Shown piece after piece: positions 10,601 through 24,872 of a stretch of 64,000 nt of DNA (positions are counted from its first letter, which is position 1; each line of letters starts with the position of its first letter). Position numbers and translations under genes: made by a program. Origin of the DNA: Candidatus Altimarinota bacterium (GTDB lineage Bacteria > Patescibacteriota > Gracilibacteria > BD1-5 > UBA6164); contig JAQVFO010000002.1 of assembly GCA_028697205.1 (NCBI GenBank), positions 124,001 to 188,000 on the forward strand, in the 5' to 3' direction. Below the pieces are notes generated by a model. That model worked only from the letters and a program-made list of their open reading frames with translations, did not search any database and was not told the origin of the DNA.

Positions 10601-13600
10601 GACTGTCTTGCCATTTCTGTAACAAAATCAGTTTCCATTTCAAAGTTTACATATGTTGTAATTTTAATTGCATCAACAAAAGGAAAAGAAAATTGAGGAA
10701 GAGAAACATCAATAAAATCAAATGGTAAAAATCATTGTCTCTCAGAAATATAGGCTATTTGATCTCATGCTCTCCACTCAGGAACCAATGGAGATGATTT
10801 AAGTATACATTGAACTTTAGTTATTATTTTAAGAATATTTAAAACTCATTCAATAGATCATAATAATTTAGGTAATTTAGGTGGTGGTGGTAAATCTGGT
10901 AATTCGATTTTTGGTAAAGTTGGCAAATCTGGAAGGGTTGGTAATTCTAAAGAATCAAGTATAGGAATGGTTGGTAAAACAATATTTATATCAGGAACTA
11001 AAGGTAAATAAAGTTTTGGAAGTGTAGGGATAACTATTGGTCTAACATTAAATTTAAAATCAGGTAATGCTATAATTAATCATGCTTTAATGTTATGTAA
11101 ATCCAAAATTATATTTGGCCATTTTGGGAACTGTATAACAGGAATCTTTGGCACTACCATACTTATAAGTTTCCACATAAATGTCATTAAATCTTGTCTT
11201 TCATTTTTACATTGCTTACAACTTACTTCATAATCATTAAAAACATCAACAAGTAATTGCCATGATTTCAATACTGCTTTTATAAGTATATATGCTTGTA
11301 CCCATGCTTTAAATCTTTCTCAATTAGTTCATAACCATCAACCAAAAAGTGAAACTATAGTATCAATATTACAAAGTACTTGTTGTAACCGTTCTTCTTT
11401 TTTATTTAAAAGTCATACTAACTTTTCAGGGAATTTTTTATATCATTCAATCACTTCTGTATCTTTATCTAAAGAATTTATCAAAGCATTAGCTTGAAGA
11501 ATAATTTTATTTCCTGCTTCATTTTTCTTTTCACAATTAGCTTTTTCAACTGGGTCCGATTGATTACATAATTGTCATAAGCTCCATGCTTCTTTTGCTC
11601 TTTCAATTTCATCCTGCCATTGTTTTTTTGTCATTTCAAAATTCACTTTTGCCTTTAATAAAGAAGTTTCAGTTATCCATGGAACATTTACATTTACAGT
11701 TTGTTCTTGAATAGAAATAAGTGGTAAATTTCATATAAATTCATAAACAGATTTTATTCAAGAAATTGTCTGACTTGGTTTATAATCTTTTTGTAATCAC
11801 AAATTTTGTGACTTTAAATTAAGAACTAAACAATCAAAATATCATTCATCAGATGGACTTTTATCTGCACATTGTTTCGATTCTTGTGCACTATTTACTG
11901 TGTCTAATTCAGACTGAACTTTTTGATCTTCTAAAGTTCATTTTTGTTTTCAGTATTCAAATGATGATTTAACATTATCAAAGAAATTATTCCAACTATC
12001 ATCAAAAACTCAACTAAAATCAGGTAAAATTACTATAATTGAAGGAAAACTTGTTAACTTTGTTACTATTTCTTCTATTTGTCTATCAACCCAATCCATT
12101 AAGAAAGCCGGGAAGTCAGTAATCCATGTATTTTGTATTTTTACTACATCTTTTAAATTTCAATTTTTTAATGCCTTTGTATCAATATCTATTGAAAAAC
12201 TTCATGCTCAAGCTTGATTTCCTTCTCAAATTGTAATCAAAGGATTTGCTGGCATATTTGTAATTTGACTTGTATTGTTTGCTATACTATTAAATGAGCT
12301 TTTTATAGCATCTATTACAGATTTAGATTGATCTCAATTTTTATATTTTAAATAGTTTGAAACAAACTGACTATCAAACCTAAAATAACTTTGATTATTA
12401 CTTGATGAAGAATTTACACAACTTCAATTTAAAACGTCATAATTTCAAAAATTAACTGAAGTATTTTTTTGTTTTGGATCTCAGTCAGATCAATCTCATT
12501 TACATCATACAAGAGGTTTTGCTGCAACAACACAGTTTCAACCTAGCGTTAGAAATGGATATAATCATGGGAAAAATGGTGCATATCAAGCTGTCATAGC
12601 TGGTCATCAAAAACAAGCAGCAGTTCCAACAGCTCAAGTTATTGTAGGAGTAACAAATAATCTAAAAACATTAGTTGGAGCCCAAGTTCATAAAATTCAT
12701 CAAGCTGAAGATGGTCAACATGCTGGTCAAGGCACATATGCTGATGATGAAATTGGCCAAACAACAGGAATACAACATGGAGAAGTTCAACAACTAGTTT
12801 GAAGTCAAGTTAATGCAGAAAAAATAGGTAATCCACTTCATACAACTCAATATTGTGATGGATAAGCCGGCGATATAGGAAATCAAAATAATGTTAATGA
12901 ACTTCAAGGAGCAAGAGGTGCAGCATTTAATGGACTTGATACACAAGACCCTCAACCAAATCATTTACATAAACCTTGTGAAATAAAATCAAGTCAGTCA
13001 AGTATTTGGTCTGTTGTATTATTTATAGTATCTAAGAAATTTCATGTATCTTGATTATTATTATTGTAGCCTGGTGTTGGATCTTCATCATCTGGAATTC
13101 AATCTCCATCAGTGTCTTTTAATATATCATTTAAAGCTCAACTTGAGTAATTTTGTATATCTGTTTTATCTTTACTTACAGCACTTGTAGCTAAATTATC
13201 AATATAATCTGGAACTCAATTTCAATTTTCATCTATTTTATTTAATTCTAGACTACCTGGTAATTGAAGTTTATCTAGATTACAACTTGTTTGTACTTGT
13301 CACTTATCATAAGATCTACTACAATTATTACCACTTCAAACAGATCTATATAAGTCAACATTAAGAGAACAAGATTTATCATCAGGCTTTAACATAATAT
13401 CTCAACAAACATCATCTCATGCTTCTCATTTTTCAAATAATCAAGTTTCAAGATATCAATAAGTTAAAGGAAGAGTTTCAACTTGATATTCTAAAGATAA
13501 CTCTTCTCAAGGATTTAATGAAAAATTATCAACAACAAAATCATAATTTCAAATATTGTATCTTATATTTGATTCTTTACTTGTTTGTACATTATTTCAA

Positions 13601-16600
13601 GCATTATTAAAATAGAAATAATCTTCAATATTTTCTGCATATGCTATATTTTTCTTTGTAGAATTTGATGTGTTTTTAAGTTTTACTTCTATATTTACTA
13701 TATCTCATGAATTTAAACTTCATCAATTTATATCAGTAAATACTTTCTCAACTTTTATTCAAAAACTGTTAGAATACTCACTTTTTACAAAAGTTGTATT
13801 TTGAGAATTATTTGAATCAGTTGGATAATAATAAATATTATTAGATGAGTAGTTTGATAAATCCTTTAATCAATTTATTGTATCAGTATTAAAAGTTCAT
13901 AATTCATTACTGTTTGGTACTGGAATATTAAAACTGTCTACAGTTCATCATGTAAATATTGTAGCATCACTTCAAATTACATTTAAAGATCAAGTTGAAT
14001 ATGGTAATTTAACAAATAAAATATTGTCTATCAATCTTTGATCTATATCAAATGAATTATTACTTCATGTTCATGCACTTTGAATTGCCTTGATTAAATC
14101 CTCATTTGATAAAATCATATTATTCAAAGTCTGATCATTATTAAGAGTTGGAAGCCCTGCATAATACACAGCTCAATTTCAATCTTTTACTTGTGAATCA
14201 AGTTTCATTAAATATCAATCTCAAACCTTTTTCTTTGTGAAAACTGGTGAAGTAGAAGTTCATCATCAGTAAAATATATTAATTTCACCTGATGTATCCA
14301 ATGTTACAATATCCTTTTTCCCATCATTATCCATATCAAAACTAGAAGTACGAACAATGCTTCAATTTAAATTAAATTGATTTTCTAAAGGCATCTTTAT
14401 AAACTTCTTTTCAACATTGTTCAAAAGATATGGCTTTCATTTAGCAACATAAAATATATCACCGTATCAATCTCAAGTAAAATCTCAAGATTCAATACTT
14501 GGCTTACTTCATAATTCAGGAATATAAACTAAATTTCATTTATTATCAAAATTTAAGTTTCATCTATTCTCTAAAAGTTGAATATATGAATTTGATTTTA
14601 TTAATATTAAATCATCTAATTTATCATTGTTATAATCAAGAATTTTATATCAAACATTTTTACTATCTTTAGAGATTAGTTTTCAAACTGTACTATCAAA
14701 ACTTCTATCAACATTTGTTCAGGGAAGTTTCTTTTTTATGTTTTTTAAATTTATAACAGGATCTCAAAGATTTATTAATGAAAATGAAGAATATTTTTTT
14801 GTTGATTCTCAAACTGACTCTCAAGCAGCAAAAAGTAATAAAGACTTATTTTTTCATGACCATCCAACTCATTTATTATCTTTGAAATTCTCAATTGAAG
14901 AATTATCAGCTTCAGAAAAAGCATCTAAAGTTGTATTGTCAGCAAATGGATCATTATAATAGATCATTAAAACTTCGTTTTCATTTGTATTTAATGTTCT
15001 ATTACCATAAAGATAAGTATTAAGATAAACTATTATTGAATTTTTTAAGGTACTTAATTTTTGTGATAATAGTGATTCATCTCTAGTAACATTTAAAGTT
15101 GAATTAATTAAATTATATGAAAATAAAGCGACTATAGTATTTCAATCTTTTATAGAAAATACTGCATTTTTTGAATCATTTAATGAATAATTTTCAAGTG
15201 ATAAAACTGCATTCTTAGATATTGTTCAATCCTTATTTATCCTAAAAACAATATTTCACAAAGAATCTTTTAAAACCAAAGTTCAAGATTCTTCATATGC
15301 ACTATATTTATTTCATATATTTTTTAGTGAAATAGAAGTTTTTGTTTTGCTAATATTACAATCTGAAAAATCTAAATTATTACCAGTACAAATTTTTATT
15401 TCATTATTTGTATCCAGATTATAGTAAACTTTTCAAACATATATAGATAAAGCATCATTATATATATCAAAGTACAATTTACCATTTTTATCAATATTTG
15501 AAATATATTTTATATCTTGAGTTATATTTTGACTATCTTTAATACTTGAAATTGCTCAATTTCAACTTATCGAAATTACATCATTATGTTTATATGGATC
15601 ATTTAATAAACTTGTAACAGCTAAACTTCTATTATTTTTATCAAAAAGTAAAGCTCACGCTAAATAATCTTGTTTAGTTATATCTCAATAAGGAGCTCAT
15701 AATAGTACTGTATATAATCAATTATAATAGTTACCATCAATTGCTTCTTTATTCCAAAAATAAAAAGTTTCAAGTTTTATTGCATTTTCACTTTGTGGAT
15801 TAATAGTAATTTTGTTTGTTTTTAACCATAAAGCAATTAAATCATTTTTTTGAGTATTTGTTAACTTATCAAAATCTGGTGAATTTTTTAAATCATTTAA
15901 TGTGCTAAATTTAGACCTATAATAATCTAGATTATACTCTTCAAAAAATTTCTTTCATGTTTCTGTTAATCAATTACTATCAGTAAATCATACAATATGT
16001 AAAGATGATTTTATAAATGGAGCTTGTCACTCAATTTCTAAGATTGTTTTAAACTCTGGGCTTGCTCTTACCATAATATAAGCAAGTCAAGGAATATCTG
16101 TTGCATTTATTTTAAATGTAGCTACTCAAGAAGAAACTATAGAAGAATTAATCTCTGGCGTAATAATATTTTTGTATTGATCTTTTACCTCAAGTGATAA
16201 ATTAACAGAATTATTATTATATACTAAATTTCAAAATCTATCTTTTAATTCAGCTTTAAGTATAGTATAGTCTTTCGGACTAGCTTCAATTTTATCTCTA
16301 GACAAAGATAAATCTATTCTTATTGGATCATCAGGTAGTATATCAATATATTTTGTATAAATTTTTTTAAGTCCTTCGATTTGAAACGATAATTTCACAT
16401 CTTTTGCTGCAGTTCTCTTTGTTATAAATTTCACTGTTCCTACTCAATTTTTTACATCAACATAAGAGTCTTTAGGAATTCAATAAATAGAATTTAGTGT
16501 TAAATAAAGTCTAGAATTAAAATCATTTATAATGTTTCAATCTTTATCTCTAACTGAAAAATTAAAACCATATTCTCATCATCAAACTTTTATAGAGCTT

Positions 16601-19600
16601 TGAAGAGGTGCGACTCATAACACAACATCTTTTATTGTTTTTACATTTTTTGTAACATTTGTAATTTCTGTTCAAGAAACATCTTTTATTTTAAATGAAA
16701 TAGTATTGTTTCATTCATTATCAGTCGATTTTAATCTAAAAGCTTTATATCACTCAATTGTTTGAAATGTAATATTCTTTTTAGAATTTTCATCAAATAA
16801 GAGACCATCTCAACTTATGCTTCATTCTATATTATAAAACTCTCCTGAAACTGGATTTTTAAATTTATCATATATAGTTAAAAAATGTGTAGTTACTACA
16901 TTTCAAGTTTCTAAAATACTAGTTCATAATGTTATTTCTGCACTATTAGCTTTTTCAGGTTTTACTGTAAACTTTTTTGAAAATTTAAATCAATATTTAT
17001 CCTCTACAACAAGATTATAATCTAAAGCTCAGGATAATGCTCAAAAATTAATATATAATAGAGAGTTTAAAGTTCAAGTACTAAATATATCATCACCTTT
17101 ATATAAATTATATTTTATAGGATAATTTATAGGTAATTTAGATCATAATTTAGAATAATTTTCCAAAACAAAAACTAATTTTTCCTTTGAAGTTGATGAA
17201 TTATTTATATTGTTTTTAACTCAATCAATTGTATTATTATATCAATCTACTAAATATATATTTGAATTATCTGAAGCTAAAACTCAATTTGTTCAAGAAT
17301 CTACATTCAATACATTATTATCATTGTTTAAATTATAAGTTGAAGCAAAAAAGTTATCTCATCTTACTTCAATTTTAATAGTTTTTTCTAACTTAATTTG
17401 ACTCTGTTTATTGTAATCAACTATATTTATATAAGCTCTTATATAAGCATCAACATCTTTAGTTTTTGAAGCAAATGCATAATCAGCTTCTCAAGAAGAA
17501 ACTTTTTGGTATCAATCTTTAAAACTAAAATAATTATCAGCATCTTTCCTTCAATTTTCATTACTAACTCATTTTTCATAAATTAGTCAGTTATCTAGTG
17601 ACTCAAGTTTCTCAAGTTCAAAGTTAACAACTGTTGAGTTATCATATTTTAATTGATTTCAATCTTTATCTAATAATTTTAAATTTAATCTTCCAAATTT
17701 ATTATAATAATATCTAGATGAATCAGAAGTAAACTCTAAACTTCCTCATCAAAGTTCAGATTCTAAACAATCATTTATTCAATTTTTATTTATATCTCAA
17801 TCACAAGCTTCATATTTTTTTTGTTCTTCTTCAGTTAAAAACAAAGATTTATTACTACAATTTCATCCTCAAATCTTTATAGTTGGTGGCAACATGGTCT
17901 TTAACCGACACATAATAGCTGGAATCCATTGCCAGATAGGAACTCAATCAGGAGGTCAGCATTTAAAAAGCTTACTTTGATCTACTAAATTTCATGCATT
18001 TAATCATAAAAGTAAATTGTTTAAAGTAGCATTTTTAGCCATTATATCAGCATATGGATTTGCATTTTTTGATTCTGGATCAATCTTTATATACATATTT
18101 TCTGCATCTCATGGTGCTCACATATAAGATATCTCATACATTTTTTTATTCTTTGGTAAACCAAACTTATAAGTATTTCAGTTAAATTGATCTGATAAAT
18201 AATTTTCAAATATAAATTTATATTTTGCAGAAACTGAATTTAAGTTTTTCCAATACAATGAAAATACTAAAGAATCATAATAACTAACTTGTTTTTGATC
18301 TCAATCTAAATTATAAGTTTTTAATGGTTTATCTTTTAAAGATTTAAGTAAATCTAAATTAGCATCTGGATAAGTTCAAGTTTTTAAATAATTATTATAT
18401 ATAGTATCATTTGGATTTGGTTTTGAAGTACTTATTAAATTATTTATTTCACTTGTCTTCGTATTTAAACTAGCTTGTAATAATTTATCAATATTTTCAA
18501 AAGTATCACCAGATCAAGTTGATATATTTATTCTGTATAAATATGGATAATTTATTTTTTTATAGTTTCAATCTGCTCATATAAAATCCACATATCTGTC
18601 CTTATCTATTGGTAAAGCAGGAGTAACCATTGAATTTACCTGAGTCTTTAAATCATCTTGATTTGGAGATTTATGAAAAATATACGATGGGATAGTTTTA
18701 TAAAAATAGTTTTCAGTAATTATTTCACATTCTCCAAATGATAATCAAAATTTTTGTTTAACTACTTTTCAATCTAAACTTACAGATGTTCTCCAACACA
18801 TCTTAGAAGTTAAATTATTATAAGTTTTATAAAAATCATTATAATTTACTGTTCATTTTGCTAAATTATTAGTACTACAATTCCATCAAATTTTTTGATC
18901 TATACTGTATGTTTTACTACAAGTTTCCCATACTAATCAATATTGTTCAGTTAATATTCAAACTCATTTGAAACAATCGAGTGGAGAATTAGTTTTATTT
19001 ATATCATTTTCTTTTTTAGCTCATCATATATCAAAAAGTGGAGTTATTGAACCACTTAAAACATGAGTTCATAAATTCAAGGTAACTCATCAATTACTAG
19101 ATTTTGTATCTAAATTTATTGGACTGTTTCATCACCACCATCATCTAGTCAAACAAGACATATCAGCTCAACAAATACTAAAACTTGATTTACTACATTG
19201 TGATATAACTGTTGAATCAGCTTGTATATTATTTATATTATATCATCTATTTGCCTCAACTAAAGTTCAAGAATTTGTTAAAGATCATCTATAAATACTA
19301 CAATCAGTAGCTCATGTTAATGTACTTGCTTTTTTTCAGTAAAAATAATTAGTATAAGTTCTTCAACACATATTAGTGGTTTTGTATGACTCAAAAATAG
19401 GTATTTTTCTTGATAATCAATTTTTAACTACATTATCTATTGTATTTTCTAAATCATCATTTGCGTTTTTTATAACTTCTTCAGAAATTAAATCAATAAC
19501 AGAAACAAGAAATGGAACTAAATCTGCATTTACTTTATCATAAGTTTGTGAATACCTTCAAGCATTAAACACATTTTGTCTCATCTCAGCTAATGTAGAA

Positions 19601-20706
19601 GAATTAAATATTTCTATAAATCTTTTTGTTAATTGATTAGTTACATATCTAGTTGAGATATCTGAAGTTCAATCAAACATACTTCAAGAACTTGTGGTTC
19701 AAGATAATGCTAATTCTGGGAAAGCAGTTTTTATTAAATTTTGAAGTTCATCTTGTCATCAATTTAAAATTTGATCTTTTAATTTTGTTGCAAGTTCTTT
19801 TGAAAATCTATTATAAACAATATCCTCCAAATTTGATTGTCTTGCCTCATATCATTTATAGTTTGTATAATTTATTGCTTGTTCTTCTCTATATTGATCA
19901 AAATAAAAAACATATGGTTCATAATCATCAGGAATTCAATCATTTTTATTTCAATTTATAACTCACAAATTTTTATTAAATAATCAAGCTCATGTATAAT
20001 AATCATGATTTTTATCAAAATAATCTTTAATTGCTTGAATATCATCATCTTTATTTCAAGTATTTGGAGCAATTACTCATTGCCAAATCTCTGGATTTAT
20101 TGTTGAACTTCAATTTTCAGCCTTCTCATAATTATCATTTTTGTGATTATAAACATAAGTTTTATTTTCAAAATCTATATAAGGAAGTATTGTTTTTGAA
20201 TAATTTTCTCCATTTTTTACAATAGGTAATGGAATATTTCAAACAAATAATGAACCAATAAGTTTTGATTCAAAATTAACATTTTTTACAGATTTATATC
20301 ATTCAAAGTAAAGTGATTCATTCAAAGATGCTATTTGAAAAGAACTAGCATTATGTGGAGTTGGAATTATAACTACTTTTGTATTATCAAGAACTCATTC
20401 TATATCGCGAGCATACCTTGATAGTTTTGATTTAACATCTCAATAAATATTATCATCAACTATAATTGAAACTAGATTATAAAACTCTTTATTTTCTGCA
20501 TTTACTTTGTAATTAAAAAATTCAATGAAAGGAACTCTTAACCCAATGTTAAAAAGTAAAAATGAAATTAAAATAAATGATATAATCTTTTGAGAAAGTG
20601 AGTAATCATTTCTAGGTCAAACAAAAACACTTATAAAATCCTCTATTTTAATGAATTTTAAAGGATTTTTTTTCTTGCTAAAAAATTTTTTTAAAATCTG
20701 TTTCAT
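7639..20706 (-). CDS. Giant surface protein, 4,355 aa, with FG-GAP-like and calcium-loop repeats
   Basis: I followed the frame codon by codon from ATG 20706 to TAA 7641 and met no TAA or TAG. One transmembrane segment lies near residues 33-55 (KIISFILISFLLFNIG), then about 4,300 extracytoplasmic residues. The N-terminal ~300 residues contain GSLFVGNIPLPIVKNG, a pattern I associate with large CPR surface proteins. Acidic D-x-D-x-D loops occur near residues 254, 964, 2529 (DTDGDGIPDDEDP) and 4044. FG-GAP/VCBS-like strands appear near 2023-2125 (DFDMDNDGKKDIV) and 3664 (DFDNDDDEDLLYM). Residues about 2600-2720 are Cys/Gly/Pro-rich and hydrophobic, and about 3225-3285 form an LPxLP repeat. A 15-bp hairpin separates it from dnaE, so it has its own promoter or relies on read-through. 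Likely an adhesin-like cell-surface protein (inference); no enzymatic motif was seen. Confidence 0.9.
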
Positions 20707-20729
20707 TTATCTTATTTTTAGCTCTACAA

Positions 20730-20773
20730 AAGTATAAAAAATAGTTTTTAACATTTTAGTTAAAAACTATTTT
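20730..20773 (-). terminator. Intrinsic terminator of dnaE
   Basis: A 15-bp perfect stem (AAAATAGTTTTTAAC) with a six-base loop, followed on the minus strand by a T-rich tract. It lies between dnaE and the giant gene. Confidence 0.75.
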
Positions 20774-20810
20774 AAAGCAAAAGAAATTGCATACATTTTT
20801 TGAACAAGAA

Positions 20811-23800
20811 TTAAACTCACCATTTACTTTTCTCCCAAAAGAAAATTTCTTCAGTATCATTTACAGAAATCTTTGTATCTATCTTTTGTCATTTTAAGTT
20901 AATATATACCTTTGTTTGTCACTTAGTCATTCATTCTAAAAAGTCTTTTAAATCAATTAAATCAGATTTTTTAGCTGCTTCGGGAATTACTATAATATAT
21001 GAAGATTCAATTCAACAAATACCATCAAGATTTTCTGTACATTCTACTTTTTGTACATCAAAATCATTATTTAAATCATCTAAATTATCACTATTATTTA
21101 AAGTATTATCTTGATTATTCTTCTCATCTTTTTCATCATTAACAACTAAATTTCAACTACTAATAATCTTAATTCATCTTTTAATATCATCAAAAAGTCA
21201 TAAATCACGAGCTTGATCTCTTATTTTAGTAAGTGGAACAATCACAGATTTTCTTGATTGAATTCACTTTCTTCCATATTCCAAATCAACTGATAAATTT
21301 CATTCTAAAATAATTATTTTTCAAACTTCTATACTATCTTTTATATCATTAAATTCTCTATCAAAAATCGTAACTTCAAAATCAACATCAAATCACTCAC
21401 AAGTAAGAAAAACCATATTTTTTCAAGTTTTTGTGAGAATTTTTCTTACATCAGTAATTACTCAAACAGTTTTTACCATTTTTTCTCTTATATCACTCAA
21501 AAATTTCTTTTTTCTTTCATCTGTTTGTTCTTTTTCATAAAGTAATTTTATCTCATCTAGAGACATCTTCAAGTATTTTGTATTTGAGCTTCTTTTCTCA
21601 CAATATCTTTTAAGACTATCTAATGGATGCCCTGAAACCATAAATCATAAAACTTCTTTTTCAAAAAATAATTTTTCTTCATAATGAAATGGAGCTGAAT
21701 CTCTTAATATTAATCTATCTTCATATCAAGAATTTCACATATCAAAAAGTCATATTTGCATAGAATCTTTTCATTTTTCATTTCATTTTGCATATCTTAA
21801 AATCTCATCCAGATTATGATACATCTGTCATCTATCTCAAAACTCATCTAAACTTCATGACTTTATAAGAGCTTCTAAAGATTTTTTATTTATAACTTCT
21901 TTTCATGCTAATTTTATAAATTCTTCTAATGTATTAAATTTTCATCATTCTTTTCTTATCTCAAGTATTTTATCAATAGGTCAATCTCAAAGTCATTTTA
22001 TAGCTTTCAATCAAAATCTTATATTTTTATCATCTATATAAGTAAAGTGTTTTAATGACTGACTAATTGATGGTGGTAATATATTTATCCCGTTTGCTAA
22101 ACTCTCAGAAACTTCCAAAGAAATTCTATCTAAGTCTTCCTCATCTGAAACCATCATAGCTGTTATAAATTCTGTTCTATGATAAGCCTTTAAATATGCA
22201 GTTTCATAGGCTATAAGAGCATAACACGCTGCATGTGATTTATTGAAACTATAATCTGCTGCTGGCATTATCATATTTTCATAAATTGTTTTTGATGTCT
22301 CCTCTTTATATCATCTAAAGGTTGCTGCCTTTTTTATAAATTCTACTTTAAGTTTTTCTATTACATCTTTTTTCTTCTTTCAAACTCATCTTCTAAGCAT
22401 ATCAGCTTCAGCAAGAGAAAATCAAGCCATAGCCTGTACAAGTCTCATAAGTTGTTCCTGATAAACTGCAATTCAATATGTTACATCCATAAATGGCCCA
22501 AGGTCTTCAAAAAGTTTTTTTCTTTCTTCTTCTACAACTTCTTTACCATATTTATTCTCAAGTTCAATTTTAAGCTCATCATACATATATTCTATTGGTT
22601 CTCTTCAATACTTTCTATTTATATAGTTTTCAATAAATTGCATTGGCCCAGGGCGATAAAGAGCTACCATAGCAATTATATCATCAAAACTTGTAGGTTT
22701 TAGGTTTTTTAACCACATTCTCATTCAATCAGATTCAAATTGAAATACTCAAGTGGTATCTCCATTTGCAAATATATCAAGTACTTCTTGATTATTTAAA
22801 TCTATTGCAAGTATATCTAAATCTACATCTTTATTTCTCTTTAATATTTTTCATGTTCTTTTTATAATACTTAAGTTTCTAAGTCATAAAAAGTCCATTT
22901 TTAAAAGTCATAAATCCTCAAGTGGATAAGCACTATACTGTGTAATTATTGTTTTACTATCTTTTGGTGGATGTTGTAATGCAGTAAAATTTGTCATTTT
23001 TTCTGGAGCAATTATTACAGCACATGCATGCACTCAAATTTGTCTTACATTTCACTCGATTTTTAAAGCATCATCAATTATTTCTTTATAAATTGTATTT
23101 TCATCATATGCCTTTTTAAATTCTTGAGACTCCTCAAGAGCTTTTATTAATTTTGTTCAAGGTTTTTCAGGAATCAATTTTGCTAACTCATTCATTTCAG
23201 CAAACGGAATTCCCCTAACTCTACCTACATCTTTAACTGCAGCACGAGCAGCAAATGTACCAAAAGTACAGATTTGAGCAAGATGGTCTGCCCCATACCT
23301 TTCCCTACAATAATCTATTACTTTATCTCTTCAAGTATCAGCAAAATCTGTATCTATATCAGGCATAGAAACTCTAGCAGGATTTAAGAACCTCTCAAAA
23401 AGTAAATCAAATTGCATAGGATCAAGATCTGTAATTCAAGTCAAATATGCAAGTAAAGCCCCAGCTGCAGATCATCTACCTGGACCAACAGGAATATTAT
23501 TATTCTTTGACCACATTATATAATCTGATACTATCAGGAAATACGCATCAAATCACATTTTATGAACTACAAAAAGTTCATATTCTAGCCTATCAATTCT
23601 TTCTCTTGTCTTTTCATCAAGATTACTTAATATTTCTTTCTTTTTTTCTGTATAATAAGCAAGTGACGCATGTCTTAATTCATCTACATTTGAGTCTTGT
23701 AAAGACTTCTCTAAAGGATCAATATCTATTTTTTTTATAAATTCAAAAATTTCATTTTCATTAAAAGTTGTTTTAAATCTAAAATTCATTCATTTAAAAC

Positions 23801-24740
23801 AAAGATATCTTAAATACCACTCATCTGTTGATAACTTTTTAATTCCTTTCTCTCATTTTTCTAGTAACTGTGCTTTATCATATAAATTTTGGTCAGTTTC
23901 TGGAAGTTTATAAACTGGTATTAAAATCCTTCAAGTTTCTATATTAATATTTACTTCATTTGCAATTTTATTTGTGTTTTCAAGAGATGATGGTATGTGT
24001 CAAAAAATAGAAGTCATTTCATCTTCTGATAAAAATGAGTAATCTCAATTTTTTAAACTTGGTCTATCATGATTTTCTAATTCATGCCCAGTTCACAGAG
24101 CTTGGATTACATCTTGAGTTTGTTTATCTTCTTTATTTATATAATAACAATTATTACACGCAACAACTCATAGATTATATTTTTCATGAAGCTCAATCAA
24201 TCTTTTTGTTATAAGCTCTTGTTTTGGAATATCTCTATGTTCTAATAACTCTAAGTAAAAATTTTCTTTTCAAAAAATTGATTGATAATGATTTATTTTT
24301 TCAATTATTTCTTCATCTCTTTTTCCAGAAAGTATATAAAAAGGAATTTCTCAAGACATTGGTCAACTTAAAGCAATAAGATCATTTGCATAAGTTTTTA
24401 TATCTTGAAGAGCTATTTTTCAATTATTTCACTCAAGATTTATTTTTGTCATCAATTCTATTAAATTTCTATATCCATTTTCTGATTTAGCAAGTAAAAC
24501 TAGTTTATGTTTTATATCTTTATCTAAACTTGACTCTACAAAGATTTCAGATCAAAGTATTGGATTTATTCAAGCGTCTTTTGCTTTTTTATATAATTCA
24601 TGGCAACCATATACATTCATTGTATCAGTTATTGCAATAGAAGACATTCCTAAAGAAACTGCTTTTTTTACATAATCTCCAGGTTTTGGTAGTCATTCTA
24701 AAATTGAGTAGTGAGTGTGATTATGTAAATGGATAAACAT
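20811..24740 (-). CDS. dnaE: DNA polymerase III alpha subunit, 1,309 aa
   Basis: Replicative polymerase of the C family. The N-terminal PHP domain starts [16 protein letters not shown], with the HxHxxxxS metal-site pattern intact. The palm carries [15 protein letters not shown] and the catalytic PDIDTDF at residues 460-466. The fingers include [12 protein letters not shown] and ALYRPGPM, and the finger/thumb region [17 protein letters not shown] helix-hairpin-helix segment (LKAIKGLGDGPI) precedes a C-terminal OB-fold region that ends with an acidic Asn/Asp linker and a short beta-rich tail. At 1,309 residues it is somewhat longer than the ~1,160 of E. coli; the extra length lies in the C-terminal linker, with no intein seen. 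It is monocistronic by appearance, divergent from the gene at 24873. Confidence 0.97.
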
Positions 24741-24815
24741 CAATAAAATTTTTAAATTTTAAACTAAATATAATTTAAGCAAAAATATAAAAATGACAAG
24801 TGAAATATTCTTTTT

Positions 24816-24844
24816 TTGATTTATAAAAAAATATATGTTACAAT
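24816..24844 (+). promoter_or_regulatory. Sigma70-type promoter for the 220-aa gene
   Basis: TTGATT (24816-24821), a 17-base spacer and TACAAT (24839-24844), placed about 28 bases before the ATG at 24873. It is in the divergent region with dnaE. The same TTGATT box recurs before rplS and the gene at 36368. Confidence 0.45.
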
Positions 24845-24872
24845 ATATAAAATTTATTATTAAATATAATTT

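Noticed and set aside
7639-20706. Several adjacent medium-sized genes instead of one giant gene
   Set aside because: The only breaks are TGA codons, which encode Gly throughout the window; the frame stays open to TAA at 7641 and no internal start/stop pair is needed.
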